Shown here in pieces: positions 54,829 to 64,000 of a stretch of 64,000 bases of DNA. The stretch lies in the NCBI RefSeq assembly GCF_900327775.1, contig NZ_OUMZ01000007.1:1165606-1229605 (forward strand). Direction: 5' to 3'. Origin of the DNA: Roseovarius sp. EL26 (GTDB lineage Bacteria > Pseudomonadota > Alphaproteobacteria > Rhodobacterales > Rhodobacteraceae). Position 1 is the first letter of the stretch. The number at the start of each line of letters is the position of its first letter. Below the pieces are notes generated by a model that was not told where the DNA came from, searched no databases, and worked only from the letters and a program-made list of their open reading frames with translations. The translations under genes and the position numbers were made by a program.

Positions 54829-57729
54829 TTAGCTCAGCGACCACCAACCACGGCGTTTGGGCTTGGCCTCAACCGGCGCCTTAGCCACCTCTTCCACTAC
54901 GGGCGCTACTGCCTCCTCTACCGCAACCGCAGCAACAGGCTCTGGCGTTGGCTCAGGCGCAGCTTCCACGGCAACAGGTTCTGGTGCCGGGGCAACTTCT
55001 GGTTCAGCTTTAACCTCTGGGGCAGCTTCCTGAACCGGCTCAGGGGCTGGCTCAACAGGTGCCTCTGCAGCTGTCGGAGCCTCCTCAGCTGGTGCAGCAG
55101 GCGCTTCCTCAGCAGCAACCTTGGCCTTGGCAGGCTTACGACGTGTGCGCTTTGGCTTGGCCGGGGCTTCTTCTGCTGGGGCTTCTGCCGCAGCATCGGT
55201 TGCCTTTGGGCTTGCTTCAGCTGTTTCAGCCTCGGCTGCCTCAACCTTCTTTGCTGGCTTTTTCCGCGTGCGTTTGCGCTTTGGTGCAGGCTTGTCAGCA
55301 TCCGCAGTTGCTTCGGCTTCGCCCTCTTGCGCAGCTGGGGCCTCTACGACCTCAGCATCAGGTTTTGCCTCTGTGGTATCGGCTTTAGTATCATCCACCG
55401 CAGCGTCCGTTGCGGCATCAGCCCCTTCGACCTGAGCTTCACCCGTTGCCACATCACCCTCATTGCGCTGCCCTTTAGAGCGACGACGACGGCGGCGGCG
55501 CTTTTTCTTGGGCTGCTCTTCAGATTCGGTCTCGGCCTCAGAGGTCGCAACGACCTCTTCCGCTTCGTCCTCAACAGGCAAATCATCCATCAGCGAGCTG
55601 TCAACAGACACAACCGGTGCAGTGGCTTCGGGCACGGCACGGGTCGCGGTTTTGAACTTCTCAATCGTATAATCCGGGCTGATCAACATCGGATCACCTT
55701 CAATCCGAACCGACAGACCATAACGTGCTTCGATTTGCGCCACATGCTCACGTTTTTGGTTCATCAGGAAGTTGGCAATGCCGACCGGGCATTTGACCAG
55801 AACTTCGCGTGACCGACGGCGCACACCTTCTTCTTCAATCTGACGCAAGATAGACAGCGCAAGGTTGTCATCAGAACGGATCAAGCCCGTACCGTGGCAC
55901 GATGGGCAAGGCTGTGTTGTTGCCTCGATCATACCGGGACGCAGACGCTGACGACTCATCTCCATCAGGCCAAAACCGGAAATCCGACCCACCTGAATAC
56001 GCGCACGGTCGGTTTTGAGCTTGTCTTTCATCCGCTTTTCAACGGCAGCGTTGTTCTTGCGCTCGTCCATATCGATGAAATCGATGACGATCAGGCCTGC
56101 CAGATCGCGCAGACGCAGCTGGCGGGCCACCTCTTCAGCTGCTTCAAGGTTGGTCTTGGTCGCGGTATCCTCGATTGAGCCCTCTTTGGTCGCTCGACCA
56201 GAGTTCACGTCGATCGCCACCAACGCCTCGGTCACGCCGATCACAATATAGCCACCCGATTTCAGTTGTACCGTGGGGTTGAACATTGACCCCAGATAGC
56301 TTTCAACCTGGAAGCGCGCAAACAACGGCATGGTCTCGGTGTAATGCTTCACGTTTTTGGCGTGTGACGGCATGATCATCTTCATGAAGTCTTTGGCGAT
56401 GCGGTAACCACCTTCACCCTCAACCAACACTTCTTCGATCTCGCGGTTATACAAATCGCGGATCGAGCGTTTGATCAGGTCGCCCTCTTCATAGATCTTC
56501 GCAGGCGCAATTGATTTTAGCGTCAATTCACGAATTTGCTCCCACATCCGTTGCAGGTATTCATAGTCGCGCTTGATTTCGGCCTTGGTGCGCTTGGCCC
56601 CAGCGGTACGGATAATCAAACCCGCCCCCTGTGGCACATCAATCTCGTTGGCGATCTCTTTCAGTTTCTTGCGGTCGGGTGCGTTGGTGATCTTGCGGGA
56701 AATGCCTCCACCACGTGCAGTGTTAGGCATTAAGACACAATAGCGACCAGCCAGTGACAGGTATGTCGTCAGGGCCGCGCCCTTGTTGCCGCGTTCTTCT
56801 TTGACCACCTGCACCAGCAAGATTTGGCGCACTTTGATCACTTCTTGAATTTTATACCGACGCGCACGCGGTTTGCGTGGTGGGCGAATGTCTTCGCTGT
56901 CGTCTTCATCGGCCACAGATTCGATGGAATCGTCTTTATCTTTGGCGTCTGCACGCCGCGCATTGCGACGTGGGCGACGTCGGCCGCGGGTTTTGCCTTC
57001 GGGCTTGTCCGCATCCTTATCCGCATCGTCTGTGCTATCTGCGTCTTCTGATGAGGCGACTGCCCCTTCTGCCTCAGAAGTTTCATCACTCGCAGCTGCG
57101 TCTGCGGCATCTGTGTTGTCTTCTTCTGCTGCGGAATCCGCGTCAGCAACCTCTGCAGTAGATTCTATTGTGGCTTCGGCCGCAGCGCCTTGTGCAGGGC
57201 TGTCTTGTTCATCGACATCTTGAGTGGATGTTTCAACAGCATCATCCGCAGCCAGTGTCGTGTCGGCACCGGCCTCGTCCTCAAGGTCGATGGTTTCCAT
57301 GCCGGAGATTGTATCGTCCGACGCATCTGCGGTGACAACTGCGTCTTCTGATTTAACTTTCTCAGCCTTGCTGGAGCTGCGCGATCGTGACCGGCGTTTT
57401 GGCGCCTCATCTTCGTCATCTCGCGCTTTCATTGCCTCAGCATAGGCGCGCTCTTCTTCCAGCAATGCCTCGCGGTCAGCAACCGGGATCTGGTAATAAT
57501 CCGGGTGAATTTCTGAAAACGCCAGAAATCCATGACGGTTGCCACCATATTCAACAAAAGCCGCCTGAAGCGAAGGTTCAACCCGTGTTACTTTTGCGAG
57601 ATAGATATTTCCGGCGAGTTGCCGTTTGTTTTCGGATTCAAAATCAAATTCCTCGACCTTGTTTCCGTCAACCACCACGACGCGGGTTTCCTCCGCGTGG
57701 GTGGCATCGATAAGCATTTTCTTAGCCAT
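54829..57729 (-). CDS. rne: ribonuclease E
   Basis: 966-residue RNase E/G: main endonuclease for mRNA decay and rRNA/tRNA processing. The S1 domain starts near residue 38 but is interrupted by an acidic, Ala/Asp/Glu-rich insert of about 190 residues (roughly 99-289). The DNase I-like core contains DFIDMDERKNN, and the zinc-link CPSCHGTG is near residue 609. The C-terminal 250 residues are low-complexity Ala/Pro/Glu/Lys with basic KKKRRRRRRR and RTRRKPAK patches for RNA and degradosome partners. The start at 57729 (MAKKMLID) is the family start. It has a long leader and a terminator. Confidence 0.95.
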   Translation of the reverse strand: MAKKMLIDATHAEETRVVVVDGNKVEEFDFESENKRQLAGNIYLAKVTRVEPSLQAAFVEYGGNRHGFLAFSEIHPDYYQIPVADREALLEEERAYAEAMKARDDEDEAPKRRSRSRSSSKAEKVKSEDAVVTADASDDTISGMETIDLEDEAGADTTLAADDAVETSTQDVDEQDSPAQGAAAEATIESTAEVADADSAAEEDNTDAADAAASDETSEAEGAVASSEDADSTDDADKDADKPEGKTRGRRRPRRNARRADAKDKDDSIESVADEDDSEDIRPPRKPRARRYKIQEVIKVRQILLVQVVKEERGNKGAALTTYLSLAGRYCVLMPNTARGGGISRKITNAPDRKKLKEIANEIDVPQGAGLIIRTAGAKRTKAEIKRDYEYLQRMWEQIRELTLKSIAPAKIYEEGDLIKRSIRDLYNREIEEVLVEGEGGYRIAKDFMKMIMPSHAKNVKHYTETMPLFARFQVESYLGSMFNPTVQLKSGGYIVIGVTEALVAIDVNSGRATKEGSIEDTATKTNLEAAEEVARQLRLRDLAGLIVIDFIDMDERKNNAAVEKRMKDKLKTDRARIQVGRISGFGLMEMSRQRLRPGMIEATTQPCPSCHGTGLIRSDDNLALSILRQIEEEGVRRRSREVLVKCPVGIANFLMNQKREHVAQIEARYGLSVRIEGDPMLISPDYTIEKFKTATRAVPEATAPVVSVDSSLMDDLPVEDEAEEVVATSEAETESEEQPKKKRRRRRRRSKGQRNEGDVATGEAQVEGADAATDAAVDDTKADTTEAKPDAEVVEAPAAQEGEAEATADADKPAPKRKRTRKKPAKKVEAAEAETAEASPKATDAAAEAPAEEAPAKPKRTRRKPAKAKVAAEEAPAAPAEEAPTAAEAPVEPAPEPVQEAAPEVKAEPEVAPAPEPVAVEAAPEPTPEPVAAVAVEEAVAPVVEEVAKAPVEAKPKRRGWWSLS

Positions 57730-58134
57730 GTGTTCCGTCTTGACCACGGCAAACGGACCAGCCCCGGTGGGGCGGCGTTCTGCGGCGGTTTTGTGTTGAT
57801 GGCAATGGACAGCGCAAAAGCAGGGGTGCCGTTTTCGGCCCCTGCCCCAAAGATCTGTTGTCTCGCGCGCCTCATCGCGTTTCTTCTACTCCGGTCCGGA
57901 TTTGGACCTGTTATGTGCAAGCGGCCGGTTATCCAGGCTACAGGCATTTGGTTTGCCCGAATAATACGGGCACAATCGGTCTGTTCAAACGCGTCGGAAT
58001 CTTTCCTGACTTATGTTCAGAACAGCGAAACTCTCGGATGCGTTACATTATCTTCGCGCATCTTAGTTTTACACTAATGTCTCATTGAGACGAATTACAA
58101 TGGAAAAATGTGAATAACCCTGCCCACTGGGTCA
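57730..58134 (-). other. rne 5' leader and promoter region
   Basis: 405 bases without a gene. On the minus strand it contains a GC-rich hairpin GCAGGGGCCGAAAACGGCACCCCTGC (55-70% of the way toward the start) and a second one (GCCCCACCGGGGC) near the start codon. A long leader upstream of rne is the site of autoregulation in enterobacteria; a similar role here is an inference. Confidence 0.4.
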
Positions 58135-59469
58135 TTATAAGTAATCTGAGCGCTGCAATCCATATTTGGCCATCTTCTCGTTCAAGGTCCGGCGTGGCAG
58201 ACACAGCTCATCCATGACCGAGGCAATCGACCCTTTGTGCCGCCGCATGGTGTTATCGATCAGCATCCGTTCGAACGCCTCGACATATTCCTTGAGCGGT
58301 TTGCCCTCGGTGGTCATCACAGGCTGCATTTCCTGATGATCCGACATCAAGAGCGAGGCAATTGTCCCACTGCCACGGCGCGATTGCAGCACCGCGCGTT
58401 CGGCCAGATTAATCAGTTGACGCACATTGCCCGGCCAAGGGGCCTGCAGCAATTGCGCCGCTTCTTGCGCAGACACCTGCGGTGGCTCACATCCATAGTC
58501 ATCAGAGAATTGCTCACTCAGACGCGTAAACAACGTCAAAATATCTTCACCACGCTGGCGCAGCGGCGGCACAGTCATGCGTAGGCTGGCCAGCCGGTAA
58601 AACAGATCAGCCCGCAGCGCGTCTTCGCAGGTGCGATCCTGCTCTTGCAGGTTGCAGATGGCAATGATCCGGGTTTCTGGCGGGGTACCTTCGTCATTGA
58701 TGAACGTCAGCAGGCGCGCCTGCGCGGTATCACTCAACGCCTCGATATCTTCCAGAACTAACGTCCCACCACGGGCTTCCTCAACAGCTGGTAACTGGCT
58801 GTCTTCTGGTTGCACGGGGCCAAACAGGCGTCGCATCAGCGCGTCGTCTTCAAAGGCCGCGCAAGAGACTAAAACAAATTTGCGCCCGGCACGTGCGCCA
58901 GCGGCATGCAAGGCATGCGCCACAAGGGTTTTGCCAGTGCCGGTTTCCCCTTCGATCAGAATATGGCCATCCGCTTGCCCTAGATCCAAAATATCCTCTT
59001 TCAGACGTTCCATCACCGGGCTAGCCCCGATCAGCTTTTTCATCAACTGACCACCATCGCTGAGCTCACGGCGCAAAATACGACTGTCCATGGTCAAACG
59101 GCGTGCATTCGTTGCCTTTTTGGCCAATTCACTCATCCGATCAGGATTGAACGGTTTTTCCAGAAAGTCAAAGGCCCCAAGGCGCATCGCTTCAACCGCC
59201 ATGGGCACATCACCGTGCCCAGTGATCATGATCACTGGCAGCGAGGAATCTGTTCCCATCAGCTTCTTCAAAAACTGCATACCGTCCATGCCAGGCATAC
59301 GGATATCGGTGACAACAATGCCTGGGTAATCAGGACCCAACACCTTGAGCGCCTCTTCCGCGGATGCAAAGGCCTGCGTGTCATAGCCCGACAAGGCCAG
59401 CCACTGGCTGATCGACTGGCGCATGTCCTGTTCATCGTCGACAATCGCAATTTTCATCGCTGTGGGCAT
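58135..59469 (-). CDS. dctD: DctD-like response regulator lacking GAFTGA
   Basis: 444 residues. Receiver domain at about 1-125 (IVDDEQD acidic pocket, VVTDIRMPG with the phosphoacceptor Asp, DFLEKPF with Lys). The AAA+ domain follows: Walker A GETGTGKT at about 172-179 and a Walker-B-like LVLEDIEAL in place of the usual LDEI. The C-terminal HTH is HKGSIASVMDELCLPRRTL. In the L1 loop the family motif GAFTGA is absent: RRLFGPVQPEDSQLPAVEEA occupies the place and is about five residues shorter. Start ATG at 59469 with GGAG 7 bases upstream. Follows dctB by 4 bases. Confidence 0.9.
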   Translation of the reverse strand: MPTAMKIAIVDDEQDMRQSISQWLALSGYDTQAFASAEEALKVLGPDYPGIVVTDIRMPGMDGMQFLKKLMGTDSSLPVIMITGHGDVPMAVEAMRLGAFDFLEKPFNPDRMSELAKKATNARRLTMDSRILRRELSDGGQLMKKLIGASPVMERLKEDILDLGQADGHILIEGETGTGKTLVAHALHAAGARAGRKFVLVSCAAFEDDALMRRLFGPVQPEDSQLPAVEEARGGTLVLEDIEALSDTAQARLLTFINDEGTPPETRIIAICNLQEQDRTCEDALRADLFYRLASLRMTVPPLRQRGEDILTLFTRLSEQFSDDYGCEPPQVSAQEAAQLLQAPWPGNVRQLINLAERAVLQSRRGSGTIASLLMSDHQEMQPVMTTEGKPLKEYVEAFERMLIDNTMRRHKGSIASVMDELCLPRRTLNEKMAKYGLQRSDYL

Positions 59470-59473
59470 ATCT

Positions 59474-61234
59474 CTACTCCGCTGCCTGCGTTTCTTCTGG
59501 CAAGATCGGTAGCTGCATCTCAAATACAGCCCCGCCCTGTGCCGCATCGCGGGCGGTTAATCTTCCACCAAGGTCGTTCACGATACCTGAAGAAATGGCA
59601 AGCCCCAACCCCACACCATCACCGGGCTGCTTGGTCGTATAAAATGGCTCAAAAAGGTTATCTATATCCTCAATCCCATGGCCATTGTCACGCACGGTTA
59701 GAACTGCTGTTTCGCCAGCGGCCAACAAGATATCAACCTCTGCATCACGGGTGACCTGTGTGGCGTCCATTGCGTTGCGCAACAGGTTGATGATGACCTG
59801 TTCAATCCGCAACCTGTCCCCCATGACAATCACTGGCTCATCGGGCTCGGATCGGGTGATATTCACCTTACGTTGGCGCAACTGTGGTTCCATCATAGCC
59901 AACGCTGAACTGAGCGCATCACCCATATTTACAGGCACAAACGCATCTCCTGCGCGACGCGCATAAGACTTAAGCTGCTTTGTGATGGCGCCCATCCGCT
60001 CAATCAGGTCATCAATGCGTTGAAACGACGAAATCGCCTCTTCCGGACGGTTACGCTCCATCAGCAGCTTTGCCCCCGAAAGATAGATTTTCATCGCCGC
60101 CAAAGGCTGGTTCAACTCATGACTTACGGCGGCTGACATTTCCCCCAAAGCTGCAAGTTTTGAGCTCTGTGCGAGCGTCTGCTCAGCCACGGCGAGGGTC
60201 TCTTGCACCCGCTGGCGTTCGGCAATTTCCCGCTGCAGCCGGGCATTCAATGCGCGAAGCTCTGCCGACTCGCGTTGGAACAAAGCCATGCGAACCGTGA
60301 TTTTACGGTTCAGTAAATAGAATGCTGCCGCCAGAAGAATCGCGAAGACCATAATCTCTAAGGCCAGAACTCCATTCACTTTTTCCCGGATGCTGGCAAA
60401 TGTGGTAAAGCTGGCGATCCGCCACCCGCGAAAGGCTACGCGCCCTTCAATCCGCATCACGCCCTGCCCTTCGACATAAGCGTCGGGCGGCAGTGAACTC
60501 CAATCAGCCGTAGCCTGAATGGCGCGCTGGATGGCGCTGCTAACCGGTTCGCGCGCCAACGCATCAGTTTCCGTCAACCCGCGCCAACGGGGTTCTGTCG
60601 CCAGAATGACCCGACCCTCACTATCGGTGACCACAACAGCATCCGAAATGCCCGCCCAAGCCCGTTCATATTTTTGTAAATCGACCTCAACCACAATAAC
60701 ACCTGCCGGAGTATTTTGGCTTTTGATGGCACGAGAGTAGAAGAACCGGAAAAGTCCGGTTTCATCCTGCAGAACCTTAAAAATCGTGTCCTTTGAACGG
60801 ATAGCTTCAATATAATATGGCGACTGCCGGTGGATCTCGCCCAGTGAATTACGCTCGGTCGAAGCCACCGTACGACCGTCTTTATCCAGCAAAGACAACG
60901 ACGCTGCGCCAATTTCTTCGTTAAATGAAATCAACCGTTGCGTGGACTGGCTATAATCTGAGGTGGACAATGCGCTGATCAAGGTAGGATCACGCGCTAA
61001 CAACTGCGGCACAATTGCGTTTTGTCGCAATTCGCTCAACAGGTTCCCACTGTACAGCGCCAACCGCAGCTCGGCCCTATTGCGAGTGTTTTCCGTGAAC
61101 CTGTCGGTCAACAGTGAATTGGTGACCAGAATGATCACGATAAATATGCCGACCAATATCAGCAACGCCGCACGCGCACGCCATCCAATGGTATGCGCCT
61201 TTTCAGGCGTTGCAGGTGTATTGTTATCAGTCAT
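59474..61234 (-). CDS. dctB: C4-dicarboxylate-type sensor histidine kinase DctB
   Basis: 586 residues. One membrane helix near the N-terminus and another near residue 300 flank a periplasmic double-PAS-like sensor (about 45-290). A coiled-coil linker follows, then the DHp motif AVSHELNQPLAAMKIYL with the phosphorylated histidine, and ATPase motifs (INLLRNAMDA, GHGIEDI, GVGLGLAISSGIV). It pairs with the downstream dctD. No dct transport genes are next to it; the TRAP set at 30-33 kb is far away and in a different context. Confidence 0.93.
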   Translation of the reverse strand: MTDNNTPATPEKAHTIGWRARAALLILVGIFIVIILVTNSLLTDRFTENTRNRAELRLALYSGNLLSELRQNAIVPQLLARDPTLISALSTSDYSQSTQRLISFNEEIGAASLSLLDKDGRTVASTERNSLGEIHRQSPYYIEAIRSKDTIFKVLQDETGLFRFFYSRAIKSQNTPAGVIVVEVDLQKYERAWAGISDAVVVTDSEGRVILATEPRWRGLTETDALAREPVSSAIQRAIQATADWSSLPPDAYVEGQGVMRIEGRVAFRGWRIASFTTFASIREKVNGVLALEIMVFAILLAAAFYLLNRKITVRMALFQRESAELRALNARLQREIAERQRVQETLAVAEQTLAQSSKLAALGEMSAAVSHELNQPLAAMKIYLSGAKLLMERNRPEEAISSFQRIDDLIERMGAITKQLKSYARRAGDAFVPVNMGDALSSALAMMEPQLRQRKVNITRSEPDEPVIVMGDRLRIEQVIINLLRNAMDATQVTRDAEVDILLAAGETAVLTVRDNGHGIEDIDNLFEPFYTTKQPGDGVGLGLAISSGIVNDLGGRLTARDAAQGGAVFEMQLPILPEETQAAE

Positions 61235-61294
61235 AGTTCCAGAATACGCCCCCAAAGCACGGGCCTCAAGTGGCGCAACCTCACAACTTCGAAA

Positions 61295-61963
61295 TCAGGC
61301 GTTGGTCAGCTGACCAACCAATCCGTCAAACAATCCAGCCCCATCGGTGGCCCCATGTACAGGGTCTGCCATCCGCTCGGGGTGAGGCATCATGCCCAAA
61401 ACCCGTTTGTTCGGCGACAGAATGCCAGCGATATCTTCAATCGCACCGTTCGGATTTTCCGCGTACCGGAACGCAACGCGACCTTCGCCGTTCAATTGCG
61501 CCAATGTCTCAGCGTCCGCAAAATAGTTGCCATCGTGGTGGGCAATCGGAACTGTAATGCTCTGCCCCGCCTCATAGGCTGAGGTGAAGGCATTGCTCGT
61601 GTTTTCCACTTTTAATTCAACGTTTTTGCAGATGTACTTCAACTTGGCATTGCGTAATAAAACACCGGGCAGTAGCCCCGTTTCTGTCAACACCTGAAAG
61701 CCGTTGCAAATCCCCAGAACAAAGCCGCCACGTTCCGCATGCGCAATCACAGACCGGCAAATCGGCGAGTTGGCCGCAATCGCACCACAACGCAGATAAT
61801 CCCCAAAGGAAAATCCACCAGGGATGCCAACCACATCAACATCCGAGGGCAGTTCTGCATCCTTGTGCCAGATCATCGAAACCTTTGCACCGGCCTTTTC
61901 CAAGGCCACGGCCATATCCCGATCACAGTTAGATCCGGGGAAAACGATGACGGCAGCATGCAT
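61295..61963 (-). CDS. purQ: phosphoribosylformylglycinamidine synthase glutaminase subunit
   Basis: 222-residue class I glutaminase. The catalytic cysteine is in LGICNGFQ, and the histidine/glutamate pair in MMPHPER. It supplies ammonia to the small-PurL complex in purine synthesis. Its start shares one base with the purS stop. purL is not in the window. Confidence 0.96.
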   Translation of the reverse strand: MHAAVIVFPGSNCDRDMAVALEKAGAKVSMIWHKDAELPSDVDVVGIPGGFSFGDYLRCGAIAANSPICRSVIAHAERGGFVLGICNGFQVLTETGLLPGVLLRNAKLKYICKNVELKVENTSNAFTSAYEAGQSITVPIAHHDGNYFADAETLAQLNGEGRVAFRYAENPNGAIEDIAGILSPNKRVLGMMPHPERMADPVHGATDGAGLFDGLVGQLTNA

Positions 61964-62202
61964 CAGCCAATCTCCACTTGGTAGCTTTCAATTACAGTAT
62001 TGGCGAGCAGCTTTTCGCACATCTCACCCACTTGCGCACGGGCGGTTTCGGCATCGATATCAGCCAGTTCCAGCTCGATCACCTTGCCTTGGCGAACACC
62101 TTCGACGCCGTCAAACCCAAGCGCACCAAGCGCGTGACGCACGGCCTCGCCTTGTGGATCCAGAACACCCTCTTTGAGCATCACATGCACGCGTGCCTTC
62201 AT
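61963..62202 (-). CDS. purS: phosphoribosylformylglycinamidine synthase subunit PurS
   Basis: 79-residue PurS ([21 protein letters not shown] start), which bridges PurQ and the small PurL. The presence of separate PurS and PurQ shows the three-part enzyme typical of alphaproteobacteria and Gram-positives. Confidence 0.95.
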   Translation of the reverse strand: MKARVHVMLKEGVLDPQGEAVRHALGALGFDGVEGVRQGKVIELELADIDAETARAQVGEMCEKLLANTVIESYQVEIG

Positions 62203-62264
62203 TGTCTTATATCCCGTCGTTTTGGCGCGTCCTGCGCCCGGTTAATTCTTATCGTTCAACGATC

Positions 62265-63026
62265 TCAGTTGATCAGTGTCGGCCGTGCCATCGGTGTGGC
62301 GCCCTTGGGCAGAACGCCCAGACGTTTGGCCACTTCGGTATAGGCATCCGTCAGACTGCCCAAATCACGGCGAAACACGTCCTTGTCCAGCTTCTGACCT
62401 GTCTCGATATCCCACAGGCGGCAGCTATCTGGGCTAATTTCATCAGCCACGATCAAGCGTTGGAATTCACCGTCATAAACCCGGCCAACTTCGATTTTGA
62501 AATCGATCAGACGGATACCAACGCCGTACAGAACGCCAGCCATGAAATCATTCACCCGCAGCGCAAGGCTCAGGATATCATCCATATCCTGTTGGCTGGC
62601 CCAACCGAATGCGGCGATATGCTCTTCAGTGACCAGCGGGTCCCCAAGGGCATCGTCTTTCAGGCAATATTCAACGATCGGGCGCGGCAATTGCGTGCCC
62701 TCTTCCAGACCCAGACGTTTGGCCATGGTTCCAGCGGCATAGTTGCGCACGATCACTTCGAGCGGCACAATCTCGCACGAGCGCACCAGCTGCTCACGCA
62801 TATTGATACGCTTCAGAAAGTGCGTCGGAACACCAATATTGGTTAGGCCGGTCATGAAATACTCAGAAAGGAAGTTGTTCAGAACGCCCTTTCCTTCGAT
62901 GACAGCCTTTTTCTCGGCGTTAAAAGCGGTCGCATCATCCTTAAAATACTGAACAATTGTTCCTGGCTCAGGGCCCTCATAAAGGGTCTTGGCTTTGCCT
63001 TCGTAAATTTTCTTGCGCCGTGCCAT
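62265..63026 (-). CDS. purC: SAICAR synthase
   Basis: 253-residue phosphoribosylaminoimidazole-succinocarboxamide synthase. [11 protein letters not shown] is the N-terminal signature, [14 protein letters not shown] and DFKIEVGR the nucleotide and substrate blocks. It heads purC-purS-purQ, with 62 bases before purS. Confidence 0.96.
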   Translation of the reverse strand: MARRKKIYEGKAKTLYEGPEPGTIVQYFKDDATAFNAEKKAVIEGKGVLNNFLSEYFMTGLTNIGVPTHFLKRINMREQLVRSCEIVPLEVIVRNYAAGTMAKRLGLEEGTQLPRPIVEYCLKDDALGDPLVTEEHIAAFGWASQQDMDDILSLALRVNDFMAGVLYGVGIRLIDFKIEVGRVYDGEFQRLIVADEISPDSCRLWDIETGQKLDKDVFRRDLGSLTDAYTEVAKRLGVLPKGATPMARPTLIN

Positions 63027-63182
63027 GCGTTCTCCGTCGACTGATGGGGCATGAATCTACCCGCCACTCATGCGCTCTCTTAATCCATGGACCGGATTGT
63101 CGCAAGGTGGCTGTGCCTCCTTGAGATTTATTAAGTGCGAACACATATTGTAATTGAAGAAACAGCAGACTGAGGGAGCATC

Positions 63183-63503
63183 ATGACAACCTTTGACGAA
63201 CGTGAACAAGCCTACGAAAACAAGTTTGCCCACGACGAAGAGATGAACTTCAAGGCCGAAGCCCGCCGCAACAAGCTCTTGGGGCTCTGGGCCGCTGAAT
63301 TACTGGGCAAATCAGGCGACGACGCAGATACTTATGCGATGGAGGTCGTGCGCTCAGATTTCGAAGAACAAGGCCACGAAGACGTGGTGCGCAAGGTCAC
63401 AGGCGACCTTGGTGATCTGGCTGACGCTAACACCATCCGCGCCAAAATGGCCGAACTGCTCGCCACCGCCCGCGAGCAGGTGCTGAGCGAAACCGATATC
63501 TAA
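63183..63503 (+). CDS. ATPase inhibitor zeta-subunit family (DUF1476)
   Basis: 106-residue soluble helical protein that matches the zeta inhibitor of the F1-ATPase of Paracoccus (MTTFDEREQAYENKFAHDEE, then NKLLGLWAAELLG). The zeta subunit blocks reverse ATP hydrolysis by inserting its N-terminal segment into F1. Divergent from purC, 156 bases apart. A hairpin follows the stop. Confidence 0.9.
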   Translation: MTTFDEREQAYENKFAHDEEMNFKAEARRNKLLGLWAAELLGKSGDDADTYAMEVVRSDFEEQGHEDVVRKVTGDLGDLADANTIRAKMAELLATAREQVLSETDI

Positions 63504-63518
63504 GTCAATTTAATTGAT

Positions 63519-63552
63519 CGGGCGTACCATTGGGGCGCCCGCTATTTATTTC
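63519..63552 (+). terminator. terminator after the zeta inhibitor gene
   Basis: Stem CGGGCG / CGCCCG with an 11-base loop, then CTATTTATTT. Confidence 0.7.
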
Positions 63553-63729
63553 CTCGCCAATTTCAACTTCATTTTTTAGCTAAATTCTTTTAAATCTGGC
63601 TTCCCCGACCCTCCAAGCGAAAATTTTACTGCATCCTTTCAAGAACTTCAGCGTTAGTACGATATACGACACATACTCTCGCGTTGCATTTAGTATGCTC
63701 TCCTCATTGCTGAACTGCGGAGACGTTTT
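63553..63729. other. AT-rich intergenic region
   Basis: No gene seen; lower in GC than the surroundings, probably the promoter region of the following partial gene. Confidence 0.35.
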
Positions 63730-64000
63730 GTGTGGGTTGGTGCCGATCAAATATTTGCTAAAATTACTCAGGTGTCTTCCGGCGCCTCATCACCCGTTAT
63801 TTCAATCTCACAACCCATAATTGGCACATCTCTCGAAATCCACGATGCGCAATCCCTAAATCGGATCACCCATACTCAACTCACCACCGCTTACGCAGAT
63901 CATTTCGGATACTTCTTCAACGGGACAGCGTCATCTCCGCCAAACAGCGAAGGTGTCGTAACCGCGATTGAAGACCTGGTGATGTTCAACCAAAAAAACT
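63730..64000 (+). CDS. unrecognised gene, 5' part only
   Basis: From GTG at 63730, preceded by GGAG at a 7-base distance, the frame stays open to the window end (90 codons). The product has no signal peptide or membrane segment; it is rich in Ser/Thr/Ile (VSSGASSPVISISQPIIGTS) and contains HFGYFFNGTASSPP. No family is recognised. The good ribosome binding site and open frame are the only support. Confidence 0.5.
   Translation, partial: MWVGADQIFAKITQVSSGASSPVISISQPIIGTSLEIHDAQSLNRITHTQLTTAYADHFGYFFNGTASSPPNSEGVVTAIEDLVMFNQKN

Noticed and set aside
55059..57445. several open frames opposite the rne low-complexity regions
   Set aside because: They mirror the Ala/Glu/Pro-rich repeats of rne and have matching biased composition; no independent support.
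61295..63026. possible missing purL as an odd gap in the purine cluster
   Set aside because: purL is often located elsewhere or beyond neighbouring genes; absence here means little.

Overview
The window looks like a chromosomal piece of a marine alphaproteobacterium of the order Rhodobacterales (Roseobacter group), with mid-50s GC by eye. The clues are a circularly permuted two-piece tmRNA with tag ANNNRAPVALAA, a trgA-trgB-cysK cluster like the tellurite locus of Rhodobacter sphaeroides, chpT, olsB/olsA for ornithine lipids, the F1-ATPase zeta-type inhibitor, a metal-cysteine-free HemB, an L21 protein with a C-terminal extension, and an RNase E whose S1 domain is split by an acidic insert. 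Species is not assigned.

Layout. 0-9.3 kb: housekeeping and small-molecule genes (alpha/beta hydrolase, NmrA-type reductase, a C-terminally shortened MttB-like methyltransferase, mfd, a four-helix membrane protein, hemB, a methyltransferase). 9.4-16.4 kb: SYLF lipoprotein, usg, gyrA, a DoxX-like membrane protein and two sugar-nucleotide type SDR enzymes. 16.4-29.4 kb: M32 peptidase, ctaA, trmJ, a ThiE-like protein, olsB/olsA, DUF3553, chpT, obgE-proB-proA, a GNAT, rplU-rpmA and a DUF2059 exported protein.

29.5-37.0 kb is an accessory island. Its left edge is a broken tRNA-Ser 5' half followed by IS3 and IS6 transposase debris. Its core is a divergent unit with an RpiR regulator on one side and an N-formylglutamate amidohydrolase plus a TRAP transporter (dctQ, dctM, dctP) on the other. 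The intergenic region holds two matching 20-bp inverted repeats (TTTGTAA-N6-TTACAAA type) that look like the RpiR operators. Its right side has an internally deleted IS6 element, a decayed toxin/immunity pair with a frameshift in an A7 tract, a probable serine-recombinase C-terminal scrap and an intact tRNA-Ser(GGA).

37.1-48 kb: an MscS-type channel, cysK, trgB and trgA, a class V aminotransferase, a truncated BCCT pseudogene head-to-head with an intact BCCT osmolyte transporter, and an exported GlcG/HbpS-like protein divergent from a LysR regulator. 48-57.7 kb: ssrA directly followed by its ClpXP adaptor gene sspB, fumC with two small downstream genes, a translationally coupled hydrolase/cytochrome P450 pair, ccdA, tusA and rne. 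58.1-64 kb: dctB-dctD (the DctD has lost the sigma-54 contact motif GAFTGA), purC-purS-purQ, the ATPase inhibitor zeta gene, and the start of an unrecognised gene that runs off the window.

No CRISPR array, rRNA operon or complete prophage was seen. The strongest candidates for something new are the operator pair with its transporter/amidohydrolase unit, the decayed toxin/immunity locus, the GAFTGA-less DctD and the hydrolase-P450 pair.
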